NCBI RefSeq assembly: GCF_947507565.1
Contig: NC_089192.1
Coordinates: 918,690-982,689 of the forward strand
Direction: 5' to 3'
Source of the DNA: Oscarella lobularis
Lineage: Eukaryota > Porifera > Homoscleromorpha > Homosclerophorida > Oscarellidae
Length of the DNA: 64,000 nucleotides
Part shown: positions 22,901 to 34,531 of the stretch, in pieces
Layout: each line of letters starts with the position of its first letter
How positions within the stretch are numbered: position 1 is the stretch's first letter
Translations under genes and position numbers: made by a program
Notes under the pieces: model-generated
What the model saw: the letters and a program-made list of their open reading frames with translations, nothing else
What the model was told of the DNA's origin: nothing
The model's database searches: none

Positions 22901-25900
22901 TCAGTTGCCGCCACTTCGCCCATGCCCTAGAAAGAACCCAATGCTGCAAACGATAAGCGCATAAGAACTGAAAGGTATAGTTCCAAACGTCTGTGACATT
23001 TTTGAAAAGAGCGAGACCGGCACTAACTATTACATTACAGGAGAAAAGAGTTGGCCAGTCCCTTGTAATTTTTCTGTAATTTATTACAGGAGAGAACAGT
23101 TGGCCAGTCCCTTGTAATTTCACTGTAATTTATTACACTAGAGAACAGTTGGCCAGCCCCTTGTAATTTCACTGTAAATTATTACAGGAGAGAACAGTTG
23201 GCCAGCCCCTTGTAATTTCACTGTAATTTATTACACTTATAGAACAGTTGGCCAGTCCCTTGTAATTTTTCTGTAATTTATTACAAGAGAGAAGAGTTGG
23301 CCAGTCCCTTGTGATTTTTCTGTAATTTATTACAGGAGAGAACAGTTGGCCAGTCCCTTGTAATTTTTCTGTAATTTATTACAGGAGAGAACAGTTGGCC
23401 AGTCCCTTGTAATTTCACTGTAATTTATTACAGGGAAGAACAGTTGGCCAGTCCCTTGTAATTTCACTGTAATTTATTACACTAGAGAACAGTTGGCCAG
23501 TCCCTTGTAATTTTTCTGTAATTTATTACAGGAGAGAACAGTTGGCCAGTCCCTTGTAATTTTTGTGTAATTTATTACAGGAGAGAACAGTTGGCCAGTC
23601 CCTTGTAATTTCACTGTAATTTATTACACTAGAGAACAGTTGGCCAGCCCTTTGTAATTTTCCTGTAATTTATTACAGGAGAGAAAAGTTGGCCAGTCCT
23701 TTGTAATTTCCTGTAATTTATTACAGGAGAGAACAGTTGGCCAGTCTCTTGTAATTTTCCTGTAATTTATTACAGGAGAGAACAGTTGGCCAGTCCCTTG
23801 TAATTTTTTACACTAGAGAACAGTTGGCCAGTCTCTTGTAATTTTCCTGTAATGTATTACAGGAAAGAACAGTTGGCCAGTCCCATGTAATTTCACTCTA
23901 ATTTATTACACTAGAGAACAGTTGGCCAGTCCCTTGTAATTTTTCTGTAATTTATTACAGGAGAGAACAGTTGGCCAGTCCCTTGTAATTTCAATGTAAT
24001 TTATTACAGGAGAGAACAGTTGGCCAGTCCCTTGTGATTTTTCTGTAATTTATTACACTAGAGAACAGTTGGCCAGTCCGTTGTAATTTTCTTGTAATTT
24101 ATTACACTAGAGAACAGTTGGCCAGTCTCTTGTAATTTTCCTGTAATTTATTACAGGAAAGAACAGTTGGCCAGTCCCTTGTAATTTCACTGTAATTTAT
24201 TACAGAAGAGAAGAGTTGGCCAGTTCCTTGTGATTTTTCTGTAATTTATTACAGGAGAGAAGAGTTGGCCAGTCCCTTGTGATTTTTCTGTAATTTATTA
24301 CACTAGAGAACAGTTGGCCAGTCCGTTGTAATTTTCTTGTAATTTATTACACTAGAGAACAGTTGGCCAGTCTCTTGTAATTTTCCTGTAATTTATTACA
24401 GGAAAGAACAGTTGGCCAGTCCCTTGTAATTTCACTGTAATTTATTACAGGAGAGAACAGTTGGCCAGTCCCTTGTAATTTTCCTGTAATTTATTACACT
24501 AGAGAACAGTTGGCCAGTCCGTTGTAATTTTCCTGTAATTTATTACACTAGAGAACAGTTGGCCAGTCCTTTGTAATTTTTCTGTAATTTATTACAGGAG
24601 AGAACATTTGGCCAGTCCCTTGTAATTTTTCTGTAATTTATTACAGGAGAGAACAGTTGGCCAGTCCCTTGTAGTTTTTCTGTAATTTATTACACTAGAG
24701 AACAGTTGGCCAGTCCCTTGTAATTTTCCTGTAATTTATTACAGGAAAGAACAATTGGCCAGTCCGTTGTAATTTGACTGTAATTTATTACAGGAAAGGA
24801 CAGTTGGCCAGTCCCTTGTAATTTCACTGTAATTTATTACACTAGAGAACAGTTGGCCAGTCCCTTGTAATTTTTCTGTAATTTATTACAGGAGAGAAGA
24901 GTTGGCCAGTCCCTTGTGATTTTTCTGTAATTTATTACAGGAGAGAACAGTTGGCCAGTCCCTTGTAATTTCACTGTAATTTATTACAGGAGAGAACAGT
25001 TGGCCAGTCCCTTGTAATTTTCCTGTAATTTATTACACTAGAGAACAGTTGGCCAGTCCGTTGTAATTTTCCTGTAATTTATTACACTAGAGAACAGTTG
25101 GCCAGTCTCTTGTAATTTTCCTGTAATTTATTACAGGAAAGAACAGTTGGCCAGTCCCTTGTAATTTCAATGTAATTTATTACAGGAGAGAACAGTTGGC
25201 CAGGCCCTTGTAATTTCACTGTAATTTATTACACTAGAGAACAGTTGGCCAGTCCTTTGTAATTTTTCTGTAATTTATTACAGGAGAGAACATTTGGCCA
25301 GTCCCTTGTAATTTTTCTGTAATTTATTACGGGAGAGAAGAGTTGGCCAGTCCCTTGTAATTTTTCTGTAATTTATTACACTAGAGAACAGTTGGCCAGT
25401 CTCTTGTAATTTTCCTGTAATTTATTACAGGAAAGAACAGTTGGCCAGTCCCTTGTAATTTTTCTGTAATTTATTACAGGAAAGAACAATTGGCCAGTCC
25501 GTTGTAATTTGACTGTAATTTATTACAGGAAAGGACAGTTGGCCAGTCCCTTGTAATTTCACTGTAATTTATTACACTAGAGAACAGTTGGCCAGTCCCT
25601 TGTAATTTTTCTGTAATTTATTACAGGAGAGAAGAGTTGGCCAGTCCCTTGTGATTTTTCTGTAATTTATTACAGGAGAGAACAGTTGGCCAGTCCCTTG
25701 TAATTTTCCTGTAATTTATTACACTAGAGAACAGTTGGCCAGTCCGTTGTAATTTTCCTGTAATTTATTACACTAGAGAACAGTTGGCCAGTCTCTTGTA
25801 ATTTTCCTGTAATTTATTACAGGAAAGAACAGTTGGCCAGTCCCTTGTAATTTCAATGTAATTTATTACAGGAGAGAACAGTTGGCCAGCCCCTTGTAAT

Positions 25901-28900
25901 TTCACTGTAATTTATTACACTAGAGAACAGTAGGCCAGTCCCTTGTAATTTTCCTGTATTTTATTACAGGCGAGAACAGTTGGCCAGTCCCTTGTAATTT
26001 GACTGTAATTTATTACAGGAGAGAACAGTTGGCCAGTCTCTTGTAATTTTCCTGTAATTTATTACACTAGAGAACAGTTGGCCAGTCTCTTGTAATTTTC
26101 CTGTAATTTATTACAGGAAAGAACAGTTGGCCAGTCCCTTGTAATTTCAATGTAATTTATTACAGGAGAGAACAGTTGGCCAGTCCCTTGTAATTTCACT
26201 GTAATTTATTACACTAGAGAACAGTTGGCCAGTCCTTTGTAATTTTTCTGTAATTTATTACAGGAGAGAACATTTGGCCAGTCCCTTGTAATTTTTCTGT
26301 AATTTATTACAGGAGAGAACAGTTGGCCAGTCCCTTGTAGTTTTTCTGTAATTTATTACACTAGAGAACAGTTGGCCAGTCCCTTGTAATTTTCCTGTAA
26401 TTTATTACAGGAAAGAACAATTGGCCAGTCCGTTGTAATTTGACTGTAATTTATTACAGGAAAGGACAGTTGGCCAGTCCCTTGTAATTTCACTGTAATT
26501 TATTACACTAGAGAACAGTTGGCCAGTCCCTTGTAATTTTTCTGTAATTTATTACAGGAGAGAAGAGTTGGCCAGTCCCTTGTGATTTTTCTGTAATTTA
26601 TTACACTAGAGAACAGTTGGCCAGTCCGTTGTAATTTTCCTGTAATTTATTACACTAGAGAACAGTTGGCCAGTCTCTTGTAATTTTCCTGTAATTTATT
26701 ACAGGAGAGAACAGTTGGCCAGCCCCTTGTAATTTCTCTGTAATTTATTACAGGAGAGAAGAGTTGGCCAGTCCCTTGTAATTTTCCTGTAATTTATTAC
26801 AGGAGAGAACAGTTGGCCAGTCCCTTTTAATTTTTCTGTAATTTATTACAGGAGAGAACAGTTGGCTAGCCCCTTGTAATTTCACTGTAATTTATTACAC
26901 TAGAGAACAGTTGGCCAGCCCCTTGTAATTTTCCTGTAATTTATTACAGGAGAGAACAGTTGGCCAGTCCCTTGTAATTTTTCTGTAATTTATTACAGGA
27001 GAGAACAGTTGGCCAGTCCCTTGTAGTTTTTCTGTAATTTATTACACTAGAGAACAGTTGGCCAGTCCCTTGTAATTTTCCTGTAATTTATTACAGGAAA
27101 GAACAATTGGCCAGTCCGTTGTAATTTGACTGTAATTTATTACAGGAAAGGACAGTTGGCCAGTCCCTTGTAATTTCACTGTAATTTATTACACTAGAGA
27201 ACAGTTGGCCAGTCCCTTGTAATTTTTCTGTAATTTATTACAGGAGAGAAGAGTTGGCCAGTCCCTTGTGATTTTTCTGTAATTTATTACACTAGAGAAC
27301 AGTTGGCCAGTCCGTTGTAATTTTCCTGTAATTTATTACACTAGAGAACAGTTGGCCAGTCTCTTGTAATTTTCCTGTAATTTATTACAGGAGAGAACAG
27401 TTGGCCAGCCCCTTGTAATTTCTCTGTAATTTATTACAGGAGAGAAGAGTTGGCCAGTCCCTTGTAATTTTCCTGTAATTTATTACAGGAGAGAACAGTT
27501 GGCCAGTCCCTTTTAATTTTTCTGTAATTTATTACAGGAGAGAACAGTTGGCTAGCCCCTTGTAATTTCACTGTAATTTATTACACTAGAGAACAGTTGG
27601 CCAGCCCCTTGTAATTTTCCTGTAATTTATTACAGGAAAGAACAGTTGGCCAGTCTCTTGTAATTTTTCTGTAATTTATTACAGGAAAGAACAATTGGCC
27701 AGTCCGTTGTAATTTGACTGTAATTTATTACAGGAAAGGACAGTTGGCCAGTCCCTTGTAATTTCACTGTAATTTATTACACTAGAGAACAGTTGGCCAG
27801 TCCCTTGTAATTTTTCTGTAATTTATTACAGGAGAGAAGAGTTGGCCAGTCCCTTGTGATTTTTCTGTAATTTATTACAGGAGAGAACAGTTGGCCAGTC
27901 CCTTGTAATTTCACTGTAATTTATTACAGGAGAGAACAGTTGGCCAGCCCCTTGTAATTTCACTGTAATTTATTACAGGAGAGAAGAGTTGGCCAGTCCC
28001 TTGTAATTTTTCTGTAATTTATTACAGGAGAGAACAGTTGGCTAGTCCCTTGTAATTTTTCTGTAATTTATTACAGGAGAGAACAGTTGGCCAGTCCCTT
28101 GTAATTTTTGTGTAATTTATTACAGGAGAGAACAGTTGGCCAGCCCCTTGTAATTTCACTGTAATTTATTACACTAGAGAACAGTAGGCCAGTCCCTTGT
28201 AATTTTCCTGTATTTTATTACAGGCGAGAACAGTTGGGCAGTCCCTTGTAATGTTTCTGTAATTTATTACAGGAAAGAACAATTGGCCAGTCCGTTGTAG
28301 TTTGACTGTAATTTATTACAGGAAAGAACAGTTGGCCAGTCCCTTGTAATTTTTCTGTAATTTATTACACTAGAGAACAGTTGGCCAGTCCCTTGTAATT
28401 ATTCTTTATGATTGAGGAAGAGAATAATACTTGATCATCGATGATAATATTCATCATCATCACCATCAAGTACCCTTCTCTTTTTTCCTTCACGTTGCAC
28501 TCTGCTTTATATTTTACTGTTACACCTGCAATTTCATGCAAGACAAACCGAGACATTTTTCCAAACTAAAACTTGTTCTTACTCTTTCTGAAGCTGTCGC
28601 TCGATAACCGCTTTGTGGTTCCATACTGGAGAGAAGGCGATGATAGCAGTTCTGCTGATTGCAATAGTTTGGCCGCAAAATGGTTAGGAGAAATCCACCT
28701 GAGGCAACTCAAATAATCTCTATTGAAAGGAGAGACTATCAGATCAGCATAGGCCAGTCATCGACGAATAAAATACTTACAGAATACCACGTTCTAAGAG
28801 AAACCTGCTGGTAATAACCTAGATAGACGCGCGTTCCTGATGATATAGAAGAGGTTGCATTGATTTTATCGGTCTTTCTAAAGGCTTTTGTCTGGCGTGC

Positions 28901-31900
28901 GAGATTTGTTTGTGTACGAGTTCAATACCTCTGGTGGATTTTCCGTGCGGGAGAATATTCAGCTGGCACATCTCACTCCAGTAACCAGTCTTTTTTCACA
29001 AACTCATTGCGAATAGCATTATATCAAGGGATCGTTTCGATCGAGTCTAGAGCCGTTTGTTCGCGCTGGCAACGTTCTGACTCGAATGCGCGACTTCGTT
29101 AGCCGATGCGGAGCAGATGACAGCGCGCTGCGCACCTATCAGGGACTTGCAGATGGACTCGCAGAAATTTTGCAAGCAAGTGAAGACTAAGTGCCTTACA
29201 TAAGGAAGCAGCTTTTGTTTTCATAGGAAATATCAGCGAAAATTTCCGAAATAGAGCAATGTGTGAACGAGCAAGGTACAGGGGGAGGTTGCCAGGGTGA
29301 AATCACTGGATATTTGTATTGGTACAGAAATTGAGAGTATTACTGCGCTTTCTTCTCGACTGCACGACACATTCCGTCAGGTGAGACGCAACTGATCGCG
29401 CAGGACGGTCACTTGGGTTCCCTATAAATTCATACTTTCAGATCGAAGCAATAGATTTCGTACTGAATGGTTCTTTACTGCACAAAGGCTCGCCAGCCAG
29501 GGTAAATACGTGATCAGATTGCATACACATGTATGAGAGATGTTGTTTAGAAATCATCGCATCTTTTGTCGTCTCTCTATGAGGCAGTGACCGCTTTTGA
29601 TGCGCTTGGATTGACCGACGCCTCGACCAATGCAGTAAATCTTTCAATTTATTAAATTCTATCTCCTTCCCCCCTCGACGTGAACTATCGTAGTTGCCGC
29701 TTGTATCCGCTCTCTTTCTCAACGCCCTTCGACCATATTTATTTATTCTCGATTCGTGGCTTCTCCACGGCGATTTCGTCGATTCGCAAAGCGAGTTTTT
29801 CATTACCAAGTCAGTGCTTGCAAGTGGTTTTACCTGTACTTATATTTCTATGCGCTCTGCAGACAGGCAGATTTCTCTGAAATGAGAAACAGTCGCCAAT
29901 ACTGGAAATTAGCCTTTACTGTATCACTTCCCGGTTTGCAACTACTCTGTTTTTCATAGTCATTGACGCGATGAGCGTTTTCAGGAAACCCTGACGCCTG
30001 TGTTCCCGTTTTTCTGAGGGACTGCCTTCATAATGTAAGAATAACCCAAGCAAAACGCTTTCTAATGCAGCTAATATTAGGTGGTCCTTTGCGGTAAGTC
30101 CGTCAATTTGATGATGAACGTGGAGAAGGTAGGCTTGATATCCAACGACTAGTTCCTGTCTTCTGATTCTCTTTCTATAGCTTCGCAAGCAACTGAGAGC
30201 CGCACTCCCAGGTAAACATAGAGTCTGTCTACTGATGTGAGTTCTCTAGTCACTGTGACCGTAGAACTTTCCCAGCCCTCCCAATTGCATAGCCAATTTT
30301 TGCACTCGTTACGTATAGAACTTGGTGGAGGTAATTATTAATTAATTAATTGATACACGTAGTCATGCCTGTCACATACGTCAATTTAGACTTGGTCGAA
30401 ACGTCAGCTTCTTCCTCTGCTATACCACTCCGGATGGACCCCTTTTGCAACTGTACAGACCCTCTTCTGAAGCTTAATTTTCAAACCATTTTTCAACGTG
30501 CACAAGCACGACATCAGAAAAAGTCTGAGTGAGTCGTACTCTATGGATTATATAAGTATTTGGACGCCCCAAATAGGGAAACAGTTGCTGGCGTCGTGGA
30601 AGCAGTGAGAAAGAAAAGCCCATTCGCGTGTCTTTCCCTTTCTCTTCTAATGAAGAATAGCCTTCGTCGGTTGCTCAGTGATCGATATGGCAAGGTGATC
30701 GAGCGATGTAGCGCTCAGATAAAGCGAATTTTATGTATCAGTTAATTTTTATTTAAGATTTCTGCAGTCTTTCTTGAATGGTTTGTTTCCGGATGCAATC
30801 TGCTTAGCTATTTTGCACGACTAAGGGTACTTGTGAAAAGCTTATAGAGCCCGTTTGCACTGGGGACTGTGTGGCAAAGAAATCAGTTCCTTTTGAAAGC
30901 CAAGTTGGCCATGGTTAGACAGTCCCTGGTGCAAACGGTCTATTGGTGGCGTCTCTTTTGGAATACGTTGTGTAGAGATTTTACTTTATGGAAGCTGGCG
31001 ATGGTTTGCATCTCTTTGCAACGTCACTCTTTACCGCGGTGCAATTAATTAGTTAATTAAAAAAAGGAGTGTTGATTTATGATTGACATAGATTAGAAAT
31101 GGCGAACAGTGGGCAGACTCGGCGCGACTCACTGACCTTCTCCAAGATTGTCTGTCAGATATTGAAGGCGGAGAAACGTAAGATTATCAGAGCCTCTAGA
31201 AACCGAACTTTCAGTGGTGTCTCTAGATTGACTGTGAACGTAAAGGAAGACGACTCTCCTGCACCACGCAGTCGTATTGCTCAAATGAAACGCATCAAAA
31301 TCTCACTGGGTGTTAGTCTTCTAATTATTTGAAGAACATTCTCTTCCAGGCGGGTGTTTTTAGGTTCCCTGGCCGGTCGATCTCGTCATAGATGACTCTT
31401 CCCTCGCTACGTGCAGCAACATTTTCGCGTTTCTTCTCCAAATCAAATGGGCCAAGTGGTCAATGGACGAAATACAGTACAGAGGTAATACATCAGTGGT
31501 CATCAATTTTACGTCACAGCTAAAATATTTCTCACCAAAGGAAGCCAAATACCTTACACTCGCGTCGTACACAAACTTTACCTCCTTCGAGCGAAGCTTC
31601 TTCATTTCATCAACAGCCTCAGCACGTACATTATGACGAGGGTAAAAAGCATACCTAAAATCTGTACGACAGTATAGCTTGTTTGCACTTGGACTGCTAA
31701 CCTGAAATTCCTAGTGTAAACGGGCTATTATTTAATAGGCCTGTATTTCTATAGATACTGCATAGCACTGGAGTCGAATTCCAAGCGGCTATAGAGAAAG
31801 TATGAATCCCTTTGATCACGTCAAGCGTTTGCTACGTCGCTATCATTGACCAGGCGTCTGATCTCGACGAAATAATCACTCTCTACCAGGCCTACATAAC

Positions 31901-32252
31901 CAAGATTTACAATCGGTGTCTCCTGAATGAGAAGGTAAGCAAATTATCTTACAGGTGTAAGCTATACGTTCATCATTCGTTTCTGTAGGCTGCACTGGTC
32001 AGAGACGCGATACAGAAAACGCTGAGTCTAGCAATTCAACTAGGCAACATGTGGCATAGCAAAAACAAAGAAATAAGGCAAGTGCATAACCTTAAATTAA
32101 TCACACCTTTCTATGAGAGCATCAGGGAAGATGACATCACCAGAATAGACGGTTACTACAACAAATGGCATCGTTTTCTCAGCAATTTTCTATCGAACCT
32201 AGCCAAGCGAGGAGCCTACCCTCATTGTAATGAGAAATGCTACGAATGCTGA
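19935..32252 (+). CDS. TUBGCP5: Gamma-tubulin complex component 5 (GCP5)
   Basis: About 35 short exons reconstruct roughly 928 residues, with the first eight in 19935-20911 and the rest in 28594-32252. GCP5 signatures include FHRFLTVDSTKVKRTIEG, LTEYHVLRETCWLLSGVRD, LRPYLFILDSWLLHGDF, CTDPLLKLNF, RFYFMEAGDGLHLF, VPWPVDLVID, LLQIKWAKWSMDEIQY and LLHFINSLSTYIMTR. These are the two gamma-tubulin-ring-complex (GRIP) modules that build the microtubule-nucleating template. Introns after 29175 and 32077 use GC donors. The junction at 30094-30180 is unresolved: frame requires a 19-nt exon (near 30133-30151) beside a 29-nt intron. One intron, 20912-28593, is 7.7 kb long and satellite-filled, while the others are mostly about 50 nt. 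It ends 165 bp from the converging ERGIC3 gene. Confidence 0.92.
20912..28593 (+). other. Giant TUBGCP5 intron
   Basis: Donor GTGAGT follows the exon ending ETNTET, and acceptor CTTTCTGAAG precedes LSLDNRFVVPYW, both in phase 0. The first 2.1 kb (20912-23036) is unique sequence in which I see no exon matching GCP5, no RNA gene and no transposon ORF. 23037-28402 is satellite. The last 190 bp contain CAT-rich low-complexity sequence. Confidence 0.8.
23037..28402. repeat. 49-bp satellite array, about 110 copies
   Basis: The monomer is 49 bp: a GAGAACAGTTGGCCAGTCCC half, then TTGTAATTTTTCTG, then TAATTTATTACAG. Variants differ mainly at three places: CAGGAGAG versus CACTAGAG at the joint, TTTTTCTG/TTCACTG/TTTTCCTG in the middle, and CCCTTG/CCGTTG/CTCTTG. 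TGTAATTTATTACA is a perfect 6+6 palindrome with a 2-nt spacer, and TGGCCA is a second palindrome. There is no variable spacer, so this is not a CRISPR array. A marked variant (GGAAAGGACAG) recurs at 24795, 25530, 26461, 27147 and 27735, with spacings of 15, 19, 14 and 12 monomers. Confidence 0.97.
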
Positions 32253-32417
32253 CACGCGTTCCCTAACTAGACTTAACTTGGCCCTCTTGTTTAGTGGAAT
32301 ATCTCGCTCTTGTGCTAAACTCGGAAGCGACTAGAATGTGACGTCGAGGGAAGTTGGCATTTCATTTGAAGTTAATCGAATTGGATTGCTTATACGAAAT
32401 GACCCCCATCATCATCA

Positions 32418-34425
32418 TCATGTATGTTTTCCCAGTTCCATCTTCTTTTGTAGAGAACGCATCGAATGGTAGATCATAGAATCAATGAGACCAGCCACTA
32501 GTAAAGAAAGAGACGTTGCATATGGGAATGGGAGGAGGGGATTCGAGAGAGAGAACGTACCTGTAAAAACACCGCCAATGATGGCACAGACGCCCGTTAG
32601 AAAATGCATAAACGATCTATATAAGGACCCCCGGTGCGTTTTATAAATCCCACGTGTCTCTTCTGTCTCTCCTTACCTTCTCGATTCTGTTATCTGAACC
32701 ATCATGGGCGACAAGTCGTACAAGACGAAGAGGCCGGGAAGGCCTTGCTCGCCGAGCCCGCCCGCCAATTTGATTCCCTTCTCGTGCTTCGTGACCGAGT
32801 ACTGATTCGTTCGAATCACTTTACCGCTGAGTTTCTTGTATACGGTGGGAACGACCTTGACGAAATACTGATACATCATAGATCCTAAGAAGAAGAAGAA
32901 GAAGAAAGCGTTGATCAAGTTTGTAGTAAATAATTCATAGTATTTTGAACCTGCGTTGTCAATTGCTGATCTTCCATCTAGAGGATTTTGTATTCCAGGG
33001 TAGTCGGTGCCAAAGGAGAGACGATGGAATGTGTGAGATATGTTAAACTGGGTATTGAGATCAAATACACCAACACTAATGCTTTTTCTAGTATCTACTC
33101 TTACCGAAGACACGCCAAACGGCTGAAGATCATGTACTAGAAGAATAGCAAAGATGGACTGTTTATTCATCAAAGGGACGACGTCATTACCGTGGACGTG
33201 GCTCTGCTGAAAGCTCTTCCCAGGAGCAAAGTGGAAATTTCCAGCCACCTAAAGAAAAGAAGTTCCTCATTCTATCAAAGGAACGTCCCTTTGACCGCCG
33301 ACTCTACTTTTGCAACTTCAAGATATCCCGATACTCTGCAGCCTTCGTTTTTCTGCGCTTTGATTTTATCACTCCAGCCCTCTTTCTCACACTAGAACGA
33401 CACGTAAGTACGAGAAGCGCCCACGCCGGCTCCGCACCTGTTCAATGCCATCCGGATTGACAAAAGCCCAGCCCTTGCGTCGATATGCCTCCCGAACGTC
33501 TTCGCAAGTATTACAACATCTGATTCGAAACGAAAGGCGAGGTCACGCACTATAGGACAACTGAGTGATAGTCTTACTTGAGGTGTTCTGTTTCTGCACC
33601 GTAGCAACTCTTGCACTTCTCTTCTTCTTTTTTCTCGTTTTCACCGTCTTTTGATACTGCCTTGAGGAACTTCTTCTCTGCGCTATCGCCGTGCTCACCG
33701 AGATCTAAAACGAAATCCATGGAATCATAATATAGAGAAAATATATTAGAAATGACCTGTATGTTTTTCTGGCTCTGCCACCGCCTTTCCCTCTTTATCG
33801 AGCCGAACTTTGACTATGTGATGATCCACGTCCAACTGGAAATCGACGAATCAGAGCCGTCGACTGATATAGTATGGGTTCTCGCTCACCTGATGCTCTC
33901 CAGATATGTCCATGGCATCAATGCTAAGATCTAGATATACAGGAAGGCATCAAATATAAAAATATTTTGATCTACGTACTAAAGTGAGCTAACACTAACA
34001 CTGACTGGATTTTTTTGTAAATATCAAAAAATAATATCCGTTTTCTTACAGGCGCATGCTAGACGAGGAAAGCTGACGTCGAGATTGATTCGTATTTTCT
34101 GTCCTTTCGACGTATCGACAAAAAGTTCGGGATTAACCTTTAGAAAAGTAGGGGCGTGGCGCGTTTCGGCGTTATTTCGCGATCGAGACCTCGTTCTCTT
34201 TCCTACCTCCGTTTGCAAGAAGTAATGAAGCTCCGAAACGAATAGAACTAGCATGATTATTCCGCTGACGATCGTAACTGGCAGAAAACGCTAGCGAAGC
34301 GATAAAATGATCGTTTCTGTTTGTTTACCTGTCGCTCCTCCAAAGGTTTTAATTCGAAAGTCCTCTAGCGTCTTAGGATACGCGTCGAACTGCTTCAGAC
34401 GGCCCAGAAATCCTTTAGAACTCAT
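32418..34425 (-). CDS. ERGIC3: ERGIC3 / Erv46 ER-Golgi cargo receptor
   Basis: Fourteen exons (34425-34329, 34277-34207, 34137-34050, 33930-33890, 33835-33757, 33704-33578, 33519-33438, 33385-33308, 33248-33191, 33136-33105, 33047-32951, 32884-32677, 32616-32561, 32497-32418) give 397 residues, close to the family's usual length. It starts with cytosolic LKQFDAYPKTLEDF and TM1 (VTIVSGIIMLVLFVSELHYF). The lumenal domain includes the paired-cysteine blocks KCKSCYGAE and CCNTCEDVREAY, then VAGNFHFAPGKSFQQSHVH and RLSFGTDYPGIQNPLDG. TM2 begins in FMHFLTGVCAIIGG and the short tail ends KKMELGKHT. The protein cycles between ER and Golgi with the Erv41/ERGIC2 partner and retrieves cargo. It shares a 106-bp promoter with the tyrosine-motif membrane protein. 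Confidence 0.97.
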
Positions 34426-34531
34426 CGCGATAAGGTTTTCCAATCACGAATGCCCCCCCGTATGTACACATGCCCTAATGTACGCAAATCTACGTCAAGA
34501 GTCGCAATGTTATGCGGATTCTTCGCAGGCT
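34426..34531. promoter_or_regulatory. Compact divergent promoter, ERGIC3 / tyrosine-motif membrane protein
   Basis: Only 106 bp separate the two divergent start codons. No TATA element is seen. Confidence 0.5.

Noticed and set aside
20912-23036. snRNA, tRNA or transposon in the giant intron
   Set aside because: Looked for tRNA B-box, U1, U2 and U6 starts and long ORFs; found nothing convincing.
23037-28402. CRISPR-like array
   Set aside because: Pure tandem repeat with no unique spacers, in a eukaryotic intron.
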